NCBI GenBank assembly: GCA_965224845.1
Contig: CBDDAJ010000022.1
Location: 124,001 to 188,000, forward strand
Length of the DNA stretch: 64,000 nucleotides
Direction: 5' to 3'
Source of the DNA: Wocania_A sp965224845
Lineage (GTDB): Bacteria > Bacteroidota > Bacteroidia > Flavobacteriales > Flavobacteriaceae
Shown here: one piece after another, positions 1-10,144 of the stretch
Layout of the letters: each line of letters begins with the position of its first letter
Numbering within the stretch: position 1 is the first letter of the stretch
Notes under the pieces: model-generated
Database searches by the model: none
Seen by the model: only the letters and a program-made list of their open reading frames with translations
Told to the model about the DNA's origin: nothing
Program-made: the position numbers and the translations under genes

Positions 1-258
1 ACTAACGCAAAACCAGATCCTGAGGTCTTTTTAAAAGCCGCAAATAGGGTAAATATACCAGTAGAAGATTGCGTTGTTTTTGAAGATTCTGTTGCAGGAA
101 TACAAGCGGCTAATACTGCAAATATGATTTCAATAGGAATTGGTGAATCCTCAGTTTTAAGTGAAGCCGATTTTGTTTTTAAAGATTTTACTGAGATAAG
201 CTCAGAATTTATTGAGAAAATAAGTAAAGTAAAAAAGAAAGAATTAGAGAAGATATAA
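1..258 (+). CDS. pgmB: Beta-phosphoglucomutase, HAD family (C-terminal part)
   Basis: An open frame enters from the left edge and stops at 256-258, giving 85 residues. The KPDPEVF segment and the following VFEDSVAGIQAA are HAD motifs III and IV, with the acidic metal-binding pair in FED. Beta-phosphoglucomutase converts the beta-glucose 1-phosphate released by maltose phosphorylase to glucose 6-phosphate in the cytoplasm. The GH65 gene starts 59 bases downstream on the same strand, which is the usual partner arrangement and is the main reason for choosing this HAD subfamily. The N-terminal cap domain and nucleophile lie outside the window, so the exact substrate cannot be read here. Confidence 0.85.
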   Translation, partial: TNAKPDPEVFLKAANRVNIPVEDCVVFEDSVAGIQAANTANMISIGIGESSVLSEADFVFKDFTEISSEFIEKISKVKKKELEKI

Positions 259-317
259 GAGTATCAAGTTGAAGAAAGAATTAAAATGCAGACTCTTATT
301 TTAATAATTAAGTAAAA

Positions 318-2624
318 ATGAATCAAGATTATATAAAACCAGACCATTGGTCAATAATAGAAGAAGGCTTTGATATAAACCGTGTAAAATCTTCCGAAAG
401 TTTATTTAGCATTGGTAATGGAGCTATGGGGCAACGTGCTAACTTTGAAGAGCATTATTCCGGGCCAACATTTCAAGGCAGTTATATAGCCGGTGTTTAT
501 TATCCGGATAAAACAAGAGTAGGTTGGTGGAAAAATGGATATCCAGAATATTTTGCTAAAGTGCTAAATGCGCCAAACTGGATAGGGATAAATGTTTTTA
601 TAAATGATGAACAGTTAGACCTGTTTACATGTAAAAAAGTTGAGCATTTTAAAAGAGAACTCAACATGCAGGATGGTTGGTTGTCTCGATGTTTTACGGC
701 CACATTAAATAATAACATTCAAGTTGCAGTAGAAATTAAACGTTTTTTAAGTTTAGACATCGAAGAATTAGGAGCCATAGCATATAATATTACTCCTTTA
801 AATGGTGATGTTAAAATTCAGTTTGAACCTTATTTAGATGCCAGCATTACTAACGAAGACACCAATTGGGACGATAAATTTTGGAATGTTTTAAGTATTA
901 ATAATGAAAACCACCAGGCATTCATTGAGGCAAAAACCATGAAAACAGATTTTTATACCTGTACGTTTATGGAATCTAAAACTTTTATAAATAATAAAGA
1001 CATTTCAATTGAACCAGATGTAAAAACCGATTCCAGTCAAGTCTTTTTTAATTATAGCCATCAAGTTAAGAAAGGCGAAACGTATACGATTCAAAAATTT
1101 GGAGGTTATGTTACCGACAGAAATTATGGTAAAAGCGAATTAGTTTCTGTATCAAAACAAATTTTAGAAAAAGCTAAGAAAGTAGGATTTGAAGGTTTAC
1201 TACTAAAGCAAAAAGAAGCCTGGGCAAATATTTGGGAACGAGCAGACATTAATATTACCGGAGATGTAAAAGCGCAGCAAGGTATTCGTTTTAATATTTT
1301 TCAGTTAAATCAAACCTATTTAGGAAAAGATTCCAGATTAAATATTGGCCCAAAAGGGTTTACAGGCGAAAAATACGGAGGTAGTACCTATTGGGATACC
1401 GAGGCTTATTGTATTCCTTTTTACATGGCTACAAAAGATCAGCAAGTGGCCAAAAGTTTGCTGGAATATCGTTATAATCATTTAGAAAAAGCTATTGATA
1501 ATGCAAAAACTATTGGATTGGATAACGGAGCTGCCTTATACCCCATGGTTACCATGAATGGGGAAGAATGCCATAACGAATGGGAAATTACATTTGAAGA
1601 AATTCATCGTAACGGGGCTATTGCTTTTGCTATCTTTAATTACCATCGTTATACGGGAGACTATAGTTATATACCCGAAAAAGGTTTGGAGGTGCTCATA
1701 GGAATTGCACGTTTTTGGCATCAACGCGCAAATTTTTCTAAAGACAAAAATAAATATGTTATTCTTGGAGTTACAGGGCCCAATGAATATGAGAACAATG
1801 TAAATAATAACTGGTATACTAATTATTTGGCACAATGGTGTATTAACTACACGCTGGAAACCATAGAAAAAGTAGATGCAGAATATCAGTCAGACTTTTT
1901 AAGGATTGCAAAAAAAGTTAAACTTTCTAAAACAGAAATGGCACTTTGGAAAGCGGTTGCGGATAATATGTACTTTCCTTATTCAGAAAAGTATCAAGTA
2001 TATCTTCAGCAAGACGGTTTTTTAGATAAAGAATTAATTTCTGTATCGAATCTAGATAAATCGCAAAGACCAATTAATCAAAAATGGTCCTGGGATAAAA
2101 TATTGCGATCACCTTACATAAAACAAGCCGATGTTTTGCAAGGGTTCTATTTTTTTGAAGATGAGTTTTCTATGGATGAGTTAGAAAAGCATTTCGATTT
2201 TTACGAACCTTTTACAGTACATGAAAGCTCGTTGTCTCCATGTGTTCATAGTATTCAGGCTGCAAAACTGGGCAGAATGGAACAAGCTTATGCGTTTTAT
2301 TTACGGACATCTCGTTTAGATTTAGACGATTATAACCATGAGGTGCATGAAGGCTTACATATAACATCAATGGCTGGAACATGGATGAGTATAGTTGAAG
2401 GATTTGGCGGGATGCGAGTAAAAGATAACGTCTTATCCTTTACTCCAAAAATTCCTAAACAATGGGATGCGTATTCCTTTAAAGTGAATTTTAGAGGGGC
2501 CATTATAAAAGTAAATGTGTGCCAGAATGAAACTAATTTTGAATTAGAGAATGAAACTGCTTTACAAATTTTGGTTAACAATGAATTGGTAACCATTGAA
2601 CCTAATAATTTGGTAACAGTTTAG
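318..2624 (+). CDS. Glycoside hydrolase family 65, maltose phosphorylase-like
   Basis: The 768-residue protein has the length and layout of GH65 phosphorylases: an N-terminal beta-sandwich, an (alpha/alpha)6 barrel and a short C-terminal jelly roll. Visible landmarks are WDTEAYCIPFY in the barrel, TGPNEYENNVNNNWYTN carrying the expected general acid Glu490, and ESSLSPCVHSI, which matches the phosphate-binding loop of maltose phosphorylases. There is no signal peptide, so it should act in the cytoplasm, splitting maltose with phosphate to glucose and beta-glucose 1-phosphate. It sits between a beta-phosphoglucomutase gene and secreted amylases, which supports maltose over trehalose or kojibiose, but GH65 substrates cannot be assigned firmly from sequence alone. 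Confidence 0.92.
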   Translation: MNQDYIKPDHWSIIEEGFDINRVKSSESLFSIGNGAMGQRANFEEHYSGPTFQGSYIAGVYYPDKTRVGWWKNGYPEYFAKVLNAPNWIGINVFINDEQLDLFTCKKVEHFKRELNMQDGWLSRCFTATLNNNIQVAVEIKRFLSLDIEELGAIAYNITPLNGDVKIQFEPYLDASITNEDTNWDDKFWNVLSINNENHQAFIEAKTMKTDFYTCTFMESKTFINNKDISIEPDVKTDSSQVFFNYSHQVKKGETYTIQKFGGYVTDRNYGKSELVSVSKQILEKAKKVGFEGLLLKQKEAWANIWERADINITGDVKAQQGIRFNIFQLNQTYLGKDSRLNIGPKGFTGEKYGGSTYWDTEAYCIPFYMATKDQQVAKSLLEYRYNHLEKAIDNAKTIGLDNGAALYPMVTMNGEECHNEWEITFEEIHRNGAIAFAIFNYHRYTGDYSYIPEKGLEVLIGIARFWHQRANFSKDKNKYVILGVTGPNEYENNVNNNWYTNYLAQWCINYTLETIEKVDAEYQSDFLRIAKKVKLSKTEMALWKAVADNMYFPYSEKYQVYLQQDGFLDKELISVSNLDKSQRPINQKWSWDKILRSPYIKQADVLQGFYFFEDEFSMDELEKHFDFYEPFTVHESSLSPCVHSIQAAKLGRMEQAYAFYLRTSRLDLDDYNHEVHEGLHITSMAGTWMSIVEGFGGMRVKDNVLSFTPKIPKQWDAYSFKVNFRGAIIKVNVCQNETNFELENETALQILVNNELVTIEPNNLVTV

Positions 2625-2648
2625 ATTAATTATTTAAAAACCATCAGT

Positions 2649-4643
2649 ATGCAAAAATCAATCAAAATTTGTTTTTTATTCCTATTTGTTTTTAGCATAT
2701 CGTGTAAAAAACAAAACGACGTAACTTCAGATAAAGTGGAGACTCGTTCATCATTAGTTGAACGAAATGACATTGAGCGTGTTGAGCCACCAAACTGGTG
2801 GGTGGGTTTTAAAAATTCCGAATTACAATTGCTGGTTCATCATCCTAATATTTCAAAAGCAAAACCTGAAATTTCATACAAAGGGGTTTCAATTAAAAAA
2901 GTGTATAGGGCCGATAGCCCTAATTATTTATTCATCGATTTAAATATCGATAAAACTGCAAAAGCAGGTAAATTCAATATTGCTTTTAAAATTGAAAATC
3001 ATGAGGAGTTAGTACACACCTACGAAATTAAATCTAGAGAAAAACAAGCTAAAGATTACATAGGTTTTGATAGTTCAGATGTGTTATACTTAATTACGCC
3101 AGATCGATTTGCAAACGGAGATCCTTCAAATGATATTTTTTTAAAAAAAACGGGTATTAATGAATTAGGACAAAAAGTTAGTCTGTTAAAGGAAGCAACG
3201 ATTAATAGAAATGATGACTATGCAAGACATGGTGGCGATATCAAAGGAATTATCAATCATCTGGATTATATTCAAGATATGGGGTTTACAGCCATTTGGT
3301 CTTGTCCGTTATTAACTAACAACATGCCCAGGTCATCATATCATGGCTATGCCATGACCGATTTTTATGAAATAGACCCACGTTTTGGAACATTATCAGA
3401 GTACAGAGAACTAGCCGATAAGGCAAAAGCGAAAAACATTAAACTAGTAATGGATCAAGTCGCCAATCATTGTGGAGTAGAACATTGGTGGATGAAAGAT
3501 TTGCCGTTTAAAGATTGGGTAAATCATCAAGAAGATTACGAAAAAAACAAAGATAAATGGAAATGGGATTTGGCCACCTATTCTAACCACAGACGTACAA
3601 GCAATCAAGATATTTATGCAGCTAAAGCAGATATTGATGGTAATAGAGATGGTTGGTTTACACACCAAATGCCAGACTTAAATCAACGCAATCCATTTAT
3701 GGCTAAATATATTATTCAAAATAGCATTTGGTGGGTTGAAACTATAGGTTTAGCAGGTATTCGACAAGATACTTATCCATACCCCGATAAAGATTTTATG
3801 AGCGATTGGGCAGGAACCATAATGAACGAATATCCTAATTTTAGTATTGTAGGCGAAGAATGGAGCTATAACCCATTACTAATTGGCTATTGGCAAGAAG
3901 GCGCAAATAATAAAGACGGTTACGATTCTAATTTAAAGTCTACAATGGATTTTGCTATGCAAGCAAATATAGTGAATGCTTTAAATGATGAAGAATCATG
4001 GAATAAAGGCTTAGTGAAAATATACGAAGGTTTAGCAAACGATTTTCATTATGCCAGCCCAAAAGACATTATGATTTTCCCGGATAATCATGATATGAGT
4101 CGCATTTTTACTCAATTAAAGGGCGATGTTATAAATACTAAAATGGCTCTAAGTTATGTATTGACTTTGCCAAGAATTCCGCAACTATATTACGGAACAG
4201 AAATTTTAATGGACGATTTTGATAAGCCTGGAGATCATGGTTTAATCCGTACAGATTTCCCTGGAGGTTGGCAGGGAGATACTGTAAATGCTTTTACGGG
4301 AGAAGGCTTAACCGCTGCTCAAAAAGATATGCAGAAGTATTTAAAAAAACTACTCAATTACCGTAAAAACAGTAAAGCTATTCATAATGGAAAAACAATT
4401 CATTTTGCTCCGGAAAATGAGGTTTATATTTTATTTAGAGTAATGGAAGATGAAACGGTTGTTCACATTTTAAATAAAAATAAAAACGAGGTAGAATTAA
4501 ATTTAAAACGATTTGAAGAAATGGGTTTAAAAGGAAAACTATTACATGATATTATAACAGGAGAGGTGTTTAAATGGAACAATAAACTAATTTTAAAAGA
4601 AAGAGGAAGTACTGTTTTAACAACTAAAAAGAACGTCAACTAA
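2649..4643 (+). CDS. GH13 alpha-amylase/neopullulanase lipoprotein, SusA-like
   Basis: This 664-residue protein begins with a lipoprotein signal (SISCKK, Cys19 or nearby). An N-terminal beta-sandwich resembling the cyclomaltodextrinase N domain follows (about 45-125, WWVGF), then the GH13 TIM barrel. Catalytic residues are readable as nucleophile Asp374 in GIRQDTYP, acid Glu403 in VGEEW, and Asp482 in FPDNHDMSR. The C-terminal 80 residues resemble the cyclomaltodextrinase C domain. It should hydrolyse maltodextrins, cyclodextrins or pullulan at the cell envelope, as SusA does. It follows the GH65 gene by 24 bases in the same operon. Periplasmic versus surface location cannot be decided from the sequence. 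Confidence 0.93.
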   Translation: MQKSIKICFLFLFVFSISCKKQNDVTSDKVETRSSLVERNDIERVEPPNWWVGFKNSELQLLVHHPNISKAKPEISYKGVSIKKVYRADSPNYLFIDLNIDKTAKAGKFNIAFKIENHEELVHTYEIKSREKQAKDYIGFDSSDVLYLITPDRFANGDPSNDIFLKKTGINELGQKVSLLKEATINRNDDYARHGGDIKGIINHLDYIQDMGFTAIWSCPLLTNNMPRSSYHGYAMTDFYEIDPRFGTLSEYRELADKAKAKNIKLVMDQVANHCGVEHWWMKDLPFKDWVNHQEDYEKNKDKWKWDLATYSNHRRTSNQDIYAAKADIDGNRDGWFTHQMPDLNQRNPFMAKYIIQNSIWWVETIGLAGIRQDTYPYPDKDFMSDWAGTIMNEYPNFSIVGEEWSYNPLLIGYWQEGANNKDGYDSNLKSTMDFAMQANIVNALNDEESWNKGLVKIYEGLANDFHYASPKDIMIFPDNHDMSRIFTQLKGDVINTKMALSYVLTLPRIPQLYYGTEILMDDFDKPGDHGLIRTDFPGGWQGDTVNAFTGEGLTAAQKDMQKYLKKLLNYRKNSKAIHNGKTIHFAPENEVYILFRVMEDETVVHILNKNKNEVELNLKRFEEMGLKGKLLHDIITGEVFKWNNKLILKERGSTVLTTKKNVN

Positions 4644-4689
4644 AAACTGTTTTCTAATACCTTAAAAATTTATCATTATAAACGTTACA

Positions 4690-5853
4690 ATGAAAAAACA
4701 CAGCCTTCTCTTAATAATAGGTATTACAATCATATCTTGTTTAGATAAGAAAAAGCAGGACGATAATAAGCTGTTGGGTAATGAGGTAGTTACGTTTGTT
4801 ATTAACCAAGTACCCAATGCCCATAATCATAATAACGAGATTTATATTTCTGGAGATTTTGAAGGCTGGTCTGGTGGTAGAGAACAATTCAAATTAAAAA
4901 GGAAAAATAATAAATACAGTATTAGCATTCCTAAATACAGAGAGACTATTAATTTTAAGTTTACACAAGGAAATTGGGAAACTGTTGAATGTTTAGAAAA
5001 CGGAAATCCTATTGAAAACAGAACTTATACTTTTACAGACCGGGATGAGATAGTTGAAATAAATATTGCAAACTGGTTTAATGTAGTTGAAAATAATCAA
5101 AGATCAACAGCATCTAAAAATGTACATGTGTTTGCCGAAGATTTTGAAATCCCACAACTCCATCGAAAGCGCAAAGTAAGTGTGTATTTACCGCCTCATT
5201 ATAAAACGTCTGATAAGCATTACCCCGTTTTATACTTTCAGGATGGACAAAATGTTTTTGATGTTAAAACCTCTTATACCGGCGAGTGGGAAGTTGACGA
5301 AACATTAAATACCATGTATAATGAAACGGGTTTTGAACTCATTGTTGTGGCTATAGACCATGGGGGCAATAAACGTTTAAATGAATATTCGGCTTGGAAC
5401 CATGAAAAATATGGTAAGGGAGAGGGAGAATTGTATTTGGATTTTTTGGTAAATAATCTAAAACCTGAAATTGATAAGACCTACAGAACCAAGCCAGATC
5501 GTAATAACACGGGGGTTTTTGGTTCCTCTTTAGGTGGGTTGTTTGCACATTATGCTACAGTTAAGAGGCCAGATATATTTGGGAAATCCGGTGTGTTTTC
5601 ACCATCATTTTGGTATGCTGAAGATGGTTTTAAGTTTACAAAAGAACACCCAAATAATTCTAAATTCTATTATTTAATTGGGGGAAATGAAGGCAAAGAT
5701 ATGATGGATAATGTAGATAAAATGTTTAAACTGATGGAGTCAGGTGGATTTAAAAATATTCATAAAAAAATAGTGCCTAATGGTATTCACAGTGAATCAT
5801 TTTGGAAACCCGAATTTAAACAAGCCATTCAGTGGTTGTTCATTAATCAATAG
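4690..5853 (+). CDS. Esterase lipoprotein with N-terminal starch-binding-like domain
   Basis: The 387-residue protein starts with a lipoprotein signal ending at TIISCLDK. Residues about 30-130 look like a CBM20/CBM48-type beta-sandwich (EIYISGDFEGWSGG, then FKFTQGNWE). The rest is an alpha/beta hydrolase of the putative esterase D family, with nucleophile Ser280 in GSSLGG and a likely catalytic His367 in NGIHSESFW. Such proteins deacylate sugar esters or remain uncharacterised. Its position inside the amylase operon, 46 bases after one GH13 gene and 8 bases before the GH31 gene, suggests an esterified alpha-glucan or oligosaccharide substrate. The acyl group and exact target are unknown. Confidence 0.85.
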   Translation: MKKHSLLLIIGITIISCLDKKKQDDNKLLGNEVVTFVINQVPNAHNHNNEIYISGDFEGWSGGREQFKLKRKNNKYSISIPKYRETINFKFTQGNWETVECLENGNPIENRTYTFTDRDEIVEINIANWFNVVENNQRSTASKNVHVFAEDFEIPQLHRKRKVSVYLPPHYKTSDKHYPVLYFQDGQNVFDVKTSYTGEWEVDETLNTMYNETGFELIVVAIDHGGNKRLNEYSAWNHEKYGKGEGELYLDFLVNNLKPEIDKTYRTKPDRNNTGVFGSSLGGLFAHYATVKRPDIFGKSGVFSPSFWYAEDGFKFTKEHPNNSKFYYLIGGNEGKDMMDNVDKMFKLMESGGFKNIHKKIVPNGIHSESFWKPEFKQAIQWLFINQ

Positions 5854-5861
5854 CGTGTAGA

Positions 5862-8258
5862 ATGAAACATTTAAAATTATTCTTATTTTTTCTATTACTA
5901 TCGGTTTTGTCTTTTGCACAAAATACAGATCGTAAATTCATCAATACTGAATCGAAAAAAGATTTATTTGGAGTAATTGTTAACGATGGCGTTTATATAT
6001 TTAGGGCATATAGCCCAAACATAGTTGAGACAATTTTTAGACCTATTTCTGATAAAAGTTCTTATGATACAATATCTCATGCAGTTATACAAAAACCTGA
6101 CTTTGGTTTTAAAGAGATTAAAGAAAGCTTTGACATAATTGAATTGAAGACAGGTGGAATTCAAGTTAACATTCAAAAAAAACCTTTTCAAATATCTTAT
6201 TCATATAAAGGAAAATCAATTATTTCAGAAAAAGGAGGTTACATAAAAAAAGATAGTTTAGAAACCATTCAATTCAATTTAAAAAAGGATGAGGTTTTAT
6301 ACGGTGGAGGTGCTCGTGCTTTAGGAATGAATCGTCGTGGTAACCGATTACAGCTTTATAATAAAGCACATTATGGTTACGAAACGCGAAGTGAATTAAT
6401 GAATTTTACACTTCCTATTGTAATGTCATCAAATAAATATATGATACATTTTGACAATGCACCAATTGGGTTTTTAGATTTAGACAGTAAAAAGGATAAC
6501 ACCTTAACTTACGAAACCATTTCTGGTAGAAAAACCTATCAAATTATTGCTGGTGATTCTTGGTTTGATATTGTCGATAATTATACAAATTTAACAGGTA
6601 AGCAACCTATGCCTCCACGATGGGCTTTAGGTAATTTTTCAAGCAGATTTGGTTATCACTCACAACAGGAAGTAGAGTCGACAATTGAAGCGTTTAAAAA
6701 GGAAGAAATACCTGTAGATGCCATTATTTTAGATCTGTATTGGTTTGGTAAAGAAATAACAGGAACCATGGGGAACTTAGAGGTTTATCGCGATTCGTTC
6801 CCGGATTTTGAAGGCATGGTGTCTCGTTTAAAAAGTAAAGGGGTTAAAACGATAACGATTACAGAGCCATTTGTTTTATCAACTTCAAAACGATGGGATG
6901 AAGCGGTAAAAGAAGATGTTTTAGCAAAAGATGCTGTTGGAAACCCCTATAAGTATGATTTTTATTTTGGAAATACGGGTTTAATAGACATTTATAAACC
7001 AAAAGCAGAACAGTGGTTTTGGAATATTTATAAAGGTTTAGCAAATAAAGGAGTCGCCGGAGTTTGGGGTGATTTAGGTGAGCCGGAAGTACACCCATCA
7101 GATCTCATTCATGCCAATGGAACTGCCGATGAAGTTCACAACATTTACGGTCATGATTGGGCACGATTAATACACGAAGGTTATAAAAGAGATTTTCCAG
7201 ATACAAGGCCTTTTATTTTAATGCGTGCCGGATATTCAGGATCGCAACGTTATGGCCTTATTCCCTGGTCTGGAGATGTAAATAGAACGTGGGGAGGTTT
7301 ACAAAGTCAACCAGAGATAGCATTGCAAATGGGAATGCAGGGCTTAGCCTATATGCACTCAGATTTAGGTGGATTTGCTGGTGCTAACTTAGATGATGAG
7401 TTATATGTACGATGGCTGCAATATGGTGTTTTTCAACCTGTGTTTCGACCTCATGCCCAGGAAGAAGTACCAAGTGAGCCCATTTTTAGAAGTATAAAAG
7501 CTAAAACATTGGCTAAAGAAGCTATAGAATTACGGTATAAATTACTGCCTTATAATTATCATTTGGTTTACGAAAATAATCAGTTTGGAAACCCTTTAAT
7601 GCGACCTTTATTTTTTGAAGAACCCAACAATCAAAAACTATTTAATTATTCAAAAAGTTATTTATGGGGACATGATATTTTGGTATCACCAGTTTTAGAA
7701 GCGGGTAAAAAAAATCAGGAGATATATTTCACTAAGAATTATGTTTGGTTTGATTTTTATACCGATGAAATTATTAATGGTGGGCAAGTAGAAACTATTG
7801 ATTTAAGCGAAAATTCCATTCCAACCTATATCCGGGCTGGAGCTTTTATCCCTATGGCAAAACCTATGCAAAGTACAGAAGGTTATAATGCGAACACGTT
7901 AGAACTTCATTATTATCATCATAATTCTGTAAAGGAAAGTGTGCGAAAACTTTATAATGATGATGGTAAAACAGCTAATGCTTATGAAAAAGGACAGTAT
8001 GAAATTTTAGAGTTAGAATCAAAACATAAAAGACACTGGCTGGAGGTTGATTTCGAAGCAGAGGTAGGTTCCGGTTTTCAATCAAAATCTAAGCAAATAG
8101 ACTTGATTATTCATAATATTAAAAAGCAACCCAGGCGAATAAAAAATGATGGCAAAAAGGTAAAGGGAATATGGGATGCTAAAACAAACACCTTAACAAT
8201 TCCAGTAACTTGGAGCACCTCAAAAGTAAAACACCTCAAAATTAAATTTAAAAAATAG
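5862..8258 (+). CDS. Alpha-glucosidase, glycoside hydrolase family 31
   Basis: The 798-residue protein has a cleavable signal (LLLSVLSFAQN) and the GH31 layout: N-terminal beta-sandwich (about 25-245), TIM barrel from the PPRWALGNF segment (about 250-590), then beta-rich C-terminal domains. The nucleophile is Asp404 in VWGDLGEPEVH and the acid is Asp472 in PWSGDVNRTW. SusB, the alpha-glucosidase of the Bacteroides starch system, is GH97; here a GH31 protein occupies that place in the operon. It should release glucose from the non-reducing ends of maltodextrins in the periplasm. A start at 5862 is 8 bases after the esterase stop, so translation is probably coupled. Confidence 0.94.
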   Translation: MKHLKLFLFFLLLSVLSFAQNTDRKFINTESKKDLFGVIVNDGVYIFRAYSPNIVETIFRPISDKSSYDTISHAVIQKPDFGFKEIKESFDIIELKTGGIQVNIQKKPFQISYSYKGKSIISEKGGYIKKDSLETIQFNLKKDEVLYGGGARALGMNRRGNRLQLYNKAHYGYETRSELMNFTLPIVMSSNKYMIHFDNAPIGFLDLDSKKDNTLTYETISGRKTYQIIAGDSWFDIVDNYTNLTGKQPMPPRWALGNFSSRFGYHSQQEVESTIEAFKKEEIPVDAIILDLYWFGKEITGTMGNLEVYRDSFPDFEGMVSRLKSKGVKTITITEPFVLSTSKRWDEAVKEDVLAKDAVGNPYKYDFYFGNTGLIDIYKPKAEQWFWNIYKGLANKGVAGVWGDLGEPEVHPSDLIHANGTADEVHNIYGHDWARLIHEGYKRDFPDTRPFILMRAGYSGSQRYGLIPWSGDVNRTWGGLQSQPEIALQMGMQGLAYMHSDLGGFAGANLDDELYVRWLQYGVFQPVFRPHAQEEVPSEPIFRSIKAKTLAKEAIELRYKLLPYNYHLVYENNQFGNPLMRPLFFEEPNNQKLFNYSKSYLWGHDILVSPVLEAGKKNQEIYFTKNYVWFDFYTDEIINGGQVETIDLSENSIPTYIRAGAFIPMAKPMQSTEGYNANTLELHYYHHNSVKESVRKLYNDDGKTANAYEKGQYEILELESKHKRHWLEVDFEAEVGSGFQSKSKQIDLIIHNIKKQPRRIKNDGKKVKGIWDAKTNTLTIPVTWSTSKVKHLKIKFKK

Positions 8259-8262
8259 CGTT

Positions 8263-10143
8263 ATGAATAAGCAATATCTTTATATAATAACTCTCATTTT
8301 TTTGATAGCCCTCGGATGTAAAAAAGAAACGAATTTAGTTCTTGAACCCCGATCAAACAAAAAAGAATTGAAGAGCAAAAAAGTGGTGTATCAGGTATTT
8401 ACACGTTTATTTGGAAATGTTAATACAACTAATAAACCATGGGGGACCATTGAAGAAAACGGAGTTGGCAAGTTTAATGATTTTACGCCTAACGCTTTAA
8501 AAGAAATTAAGGAATTAGGAGTCACGCACATTTGGTATACTGGAGTACCACATCATGATTTGATTACAGATTATACTGAGTATGGAATCTCTAATGACGA
8601 TCCGGACGTTGTAAAAGGGAGAGCCGGTTCCCCTTACGCCGTAAAAGACTATTACAATGTTAATCCAGATTTGGCTGAAAACCCAGAGAATAGACTAGAA
8701 GAGTTTAAAGCACTTATAGAACGCTCTCATAAAGTCGGCTTGAAAGTAATAATTGATATAGTTCCTAACCATATTGCCAGAAATTATCATGGGTTAACCA
8801 ATCCAAATGGTATTGAAGATTTTGGCGCTAACGACGATAAATCATTGGCTTATCACGTTAATAATAATTTTTATTATAACCCAAACGAGACTTTTGAAGT
8901 TCCGGTTTGGGAGCAGGGTTACTTGCCCTTAGGAGGAGAAAAACACCCTCTGGCAGATGGGAAGTTTGAAGAGGTTCCTGCAAAGTGGACAGGTAACGGG
9001 TCGCGATTATCGCAACCTAATATGGGAGATTGGTATGAAACTGTAAAAATCAATTATGGAGTTAGCCCAGATGGAAAAAAAGATTTTGATACGCTCCCCA
9101 ATGGATTTGAAAATGAAAGCTATAAAAAGCACTTTGAATTTTGGAAAGGAAAAACAGTTCCGGATTCATGGACAAAATTTAAAGACATTGCACTGTATTG
9201 GATAGAAATGGGGGTAGATGGCTTTAGATATGATATGGCAGAAATGGTGCCTGTAGAGTTTTGGAGTTTTATGAATTCGTCAATTAAAATGAAAAATCCC
9301 AATACCTTTTTATTAGCCGAAGTTTATAACCCCGGTTTATATAGAGATTATATTAAAAAAGGGAAAATGGATTATTTGTACGATAAAGTTCAATTGTATG
9401 ATACGATTAAGCATATTATGCAAGGGCATGGAAAGACTGATCATATCCCTTCCATTCAAGAAGATTTAAAAGATATTGAACACCAAATGCTTCATTTTTT
9501 AGAAAACCATGATGAACAACGGATAGCTAGTCCGGGTTTTGCAGGAGATGCTAAAAAAGGAAAACCAGCTATGGTAGTTTCGGCAACACTAAGTACATCA
9601 CCAACGATGGTGTATTTTGCTCAAGAAGTAGGAGAAGATGGTTCAGAAGAAACAGGTTTTGGGGATCCAACACGGACTTCTATTTTCGATTATGTGGGGG
9701 TTCCGGCACACCAGCGCTGGATGAATAATAAGCAATTTGATGGCGGACAATTAAATGATGAAGAGAAAGCCTTGAGAGATTTTTACAAGCGATTACTAAA
9801 TTTCACCATTAAAAGCACCGCACTTGCAGATGCATATCAGGATATTCACTTATATAATCGAGAGCATACCAGTAATTATAATGATAAGATGCTAGCTTTT
9901 GTACGTTGGAGTACCACGGAAAAACTCATTATCATTTCAAATTTTGATGCGAAGCATGGTTATGAATTCAATTTAAAAGTTCCGCATGAAATAATAAAGA
10001 CGTGGAAATTAAAAGCTGGGCAGTATAAAATTGTAGATCAACTATACAAGCAATTTTCAACAGATTTAATTATTGAAAATGGCAGAGGAGAAATTAGAGT
10101 TAAAATAAATCCTTTAGAATCCTTTATCTTAAAATTAGAGTAG
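8263..10143 (+). CDS. GH13 alpha-amylase lipoprotein (second in operon)
   Basis: This 626-residue lipoprotein (signal ending ALGCKKE) has a GH13 barrel starting almost directly after the signal, with VYQVFTRLFG as its first strand. Readable catalytic residues are Asp324 in GFRYDMAEM, Glu353 in LLAEVYNP and Asp417 in LENHDEQR; the region I motif is DIVPNH. A long insert between the first strands and region II (about 180-300) is typical of the large flavobacterial alpha-amylases. It probably cleaves internal alpha-1,4 bonds of glucans at the envelope. It begins 4 bases after the GH31 stop and is followed by another GH13 gene after a single base, so all three are likely co-translated. Confidence 0.92.
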   Translation: MNKQYLYIITLIFLIALGCKKETNLVLEPRSNKKELKSKKVVYQVFTRLFGNVNTTNKPWGTIEENGVGKFNDFTPNALKEIKELGVTHIWYTGVPHHDLITDYTEYGISNDDPDVVKGRAGSPYAVKDYYNVNPDLAENPENRLEEFKALIERSHKVGLKVIIDIVPNHIARNYHGLTNPNGIEDFGANDDKSLAYHVNNNFYYNPNETFEVPVWEQGYLPLGGEKHPLADGKFEEVPAKWTGNGSRLSQPNMGDWYETVKINYGVSPDGKKDFDTLPNGFENESYKKHFEFWKGKTVPDSWTKFKDIALYWIEMGVDGFRYDMAEMVPVEFWSFMNSSIKMKNPNTFLLAEVYNPGLYRDYIKKGKMDYLYDKVQLYDTIKHIMQGHGKTDHIPSIQEDLKDIEHQMLHFLENHDEQRIASPGFAGDAKKGKPAMVVSATLSTSPTMVYFAQEVGEDGSEETGFGDPTRTSIFDYVGVPAHQRWMNNKQFDGGQLNDEEKALRDFYKRLLNFTIKSTALADAYQDIHLYNREHTSNYNDKMLAFVRWSTTEKLIIISNFDAKHGYEFNLKVPHEIIKTWKLKAGQYKIVDQLYKQFSTDLIIENGRGEIRVKINPLESFILKLE

Positions 10144-10144
10144 C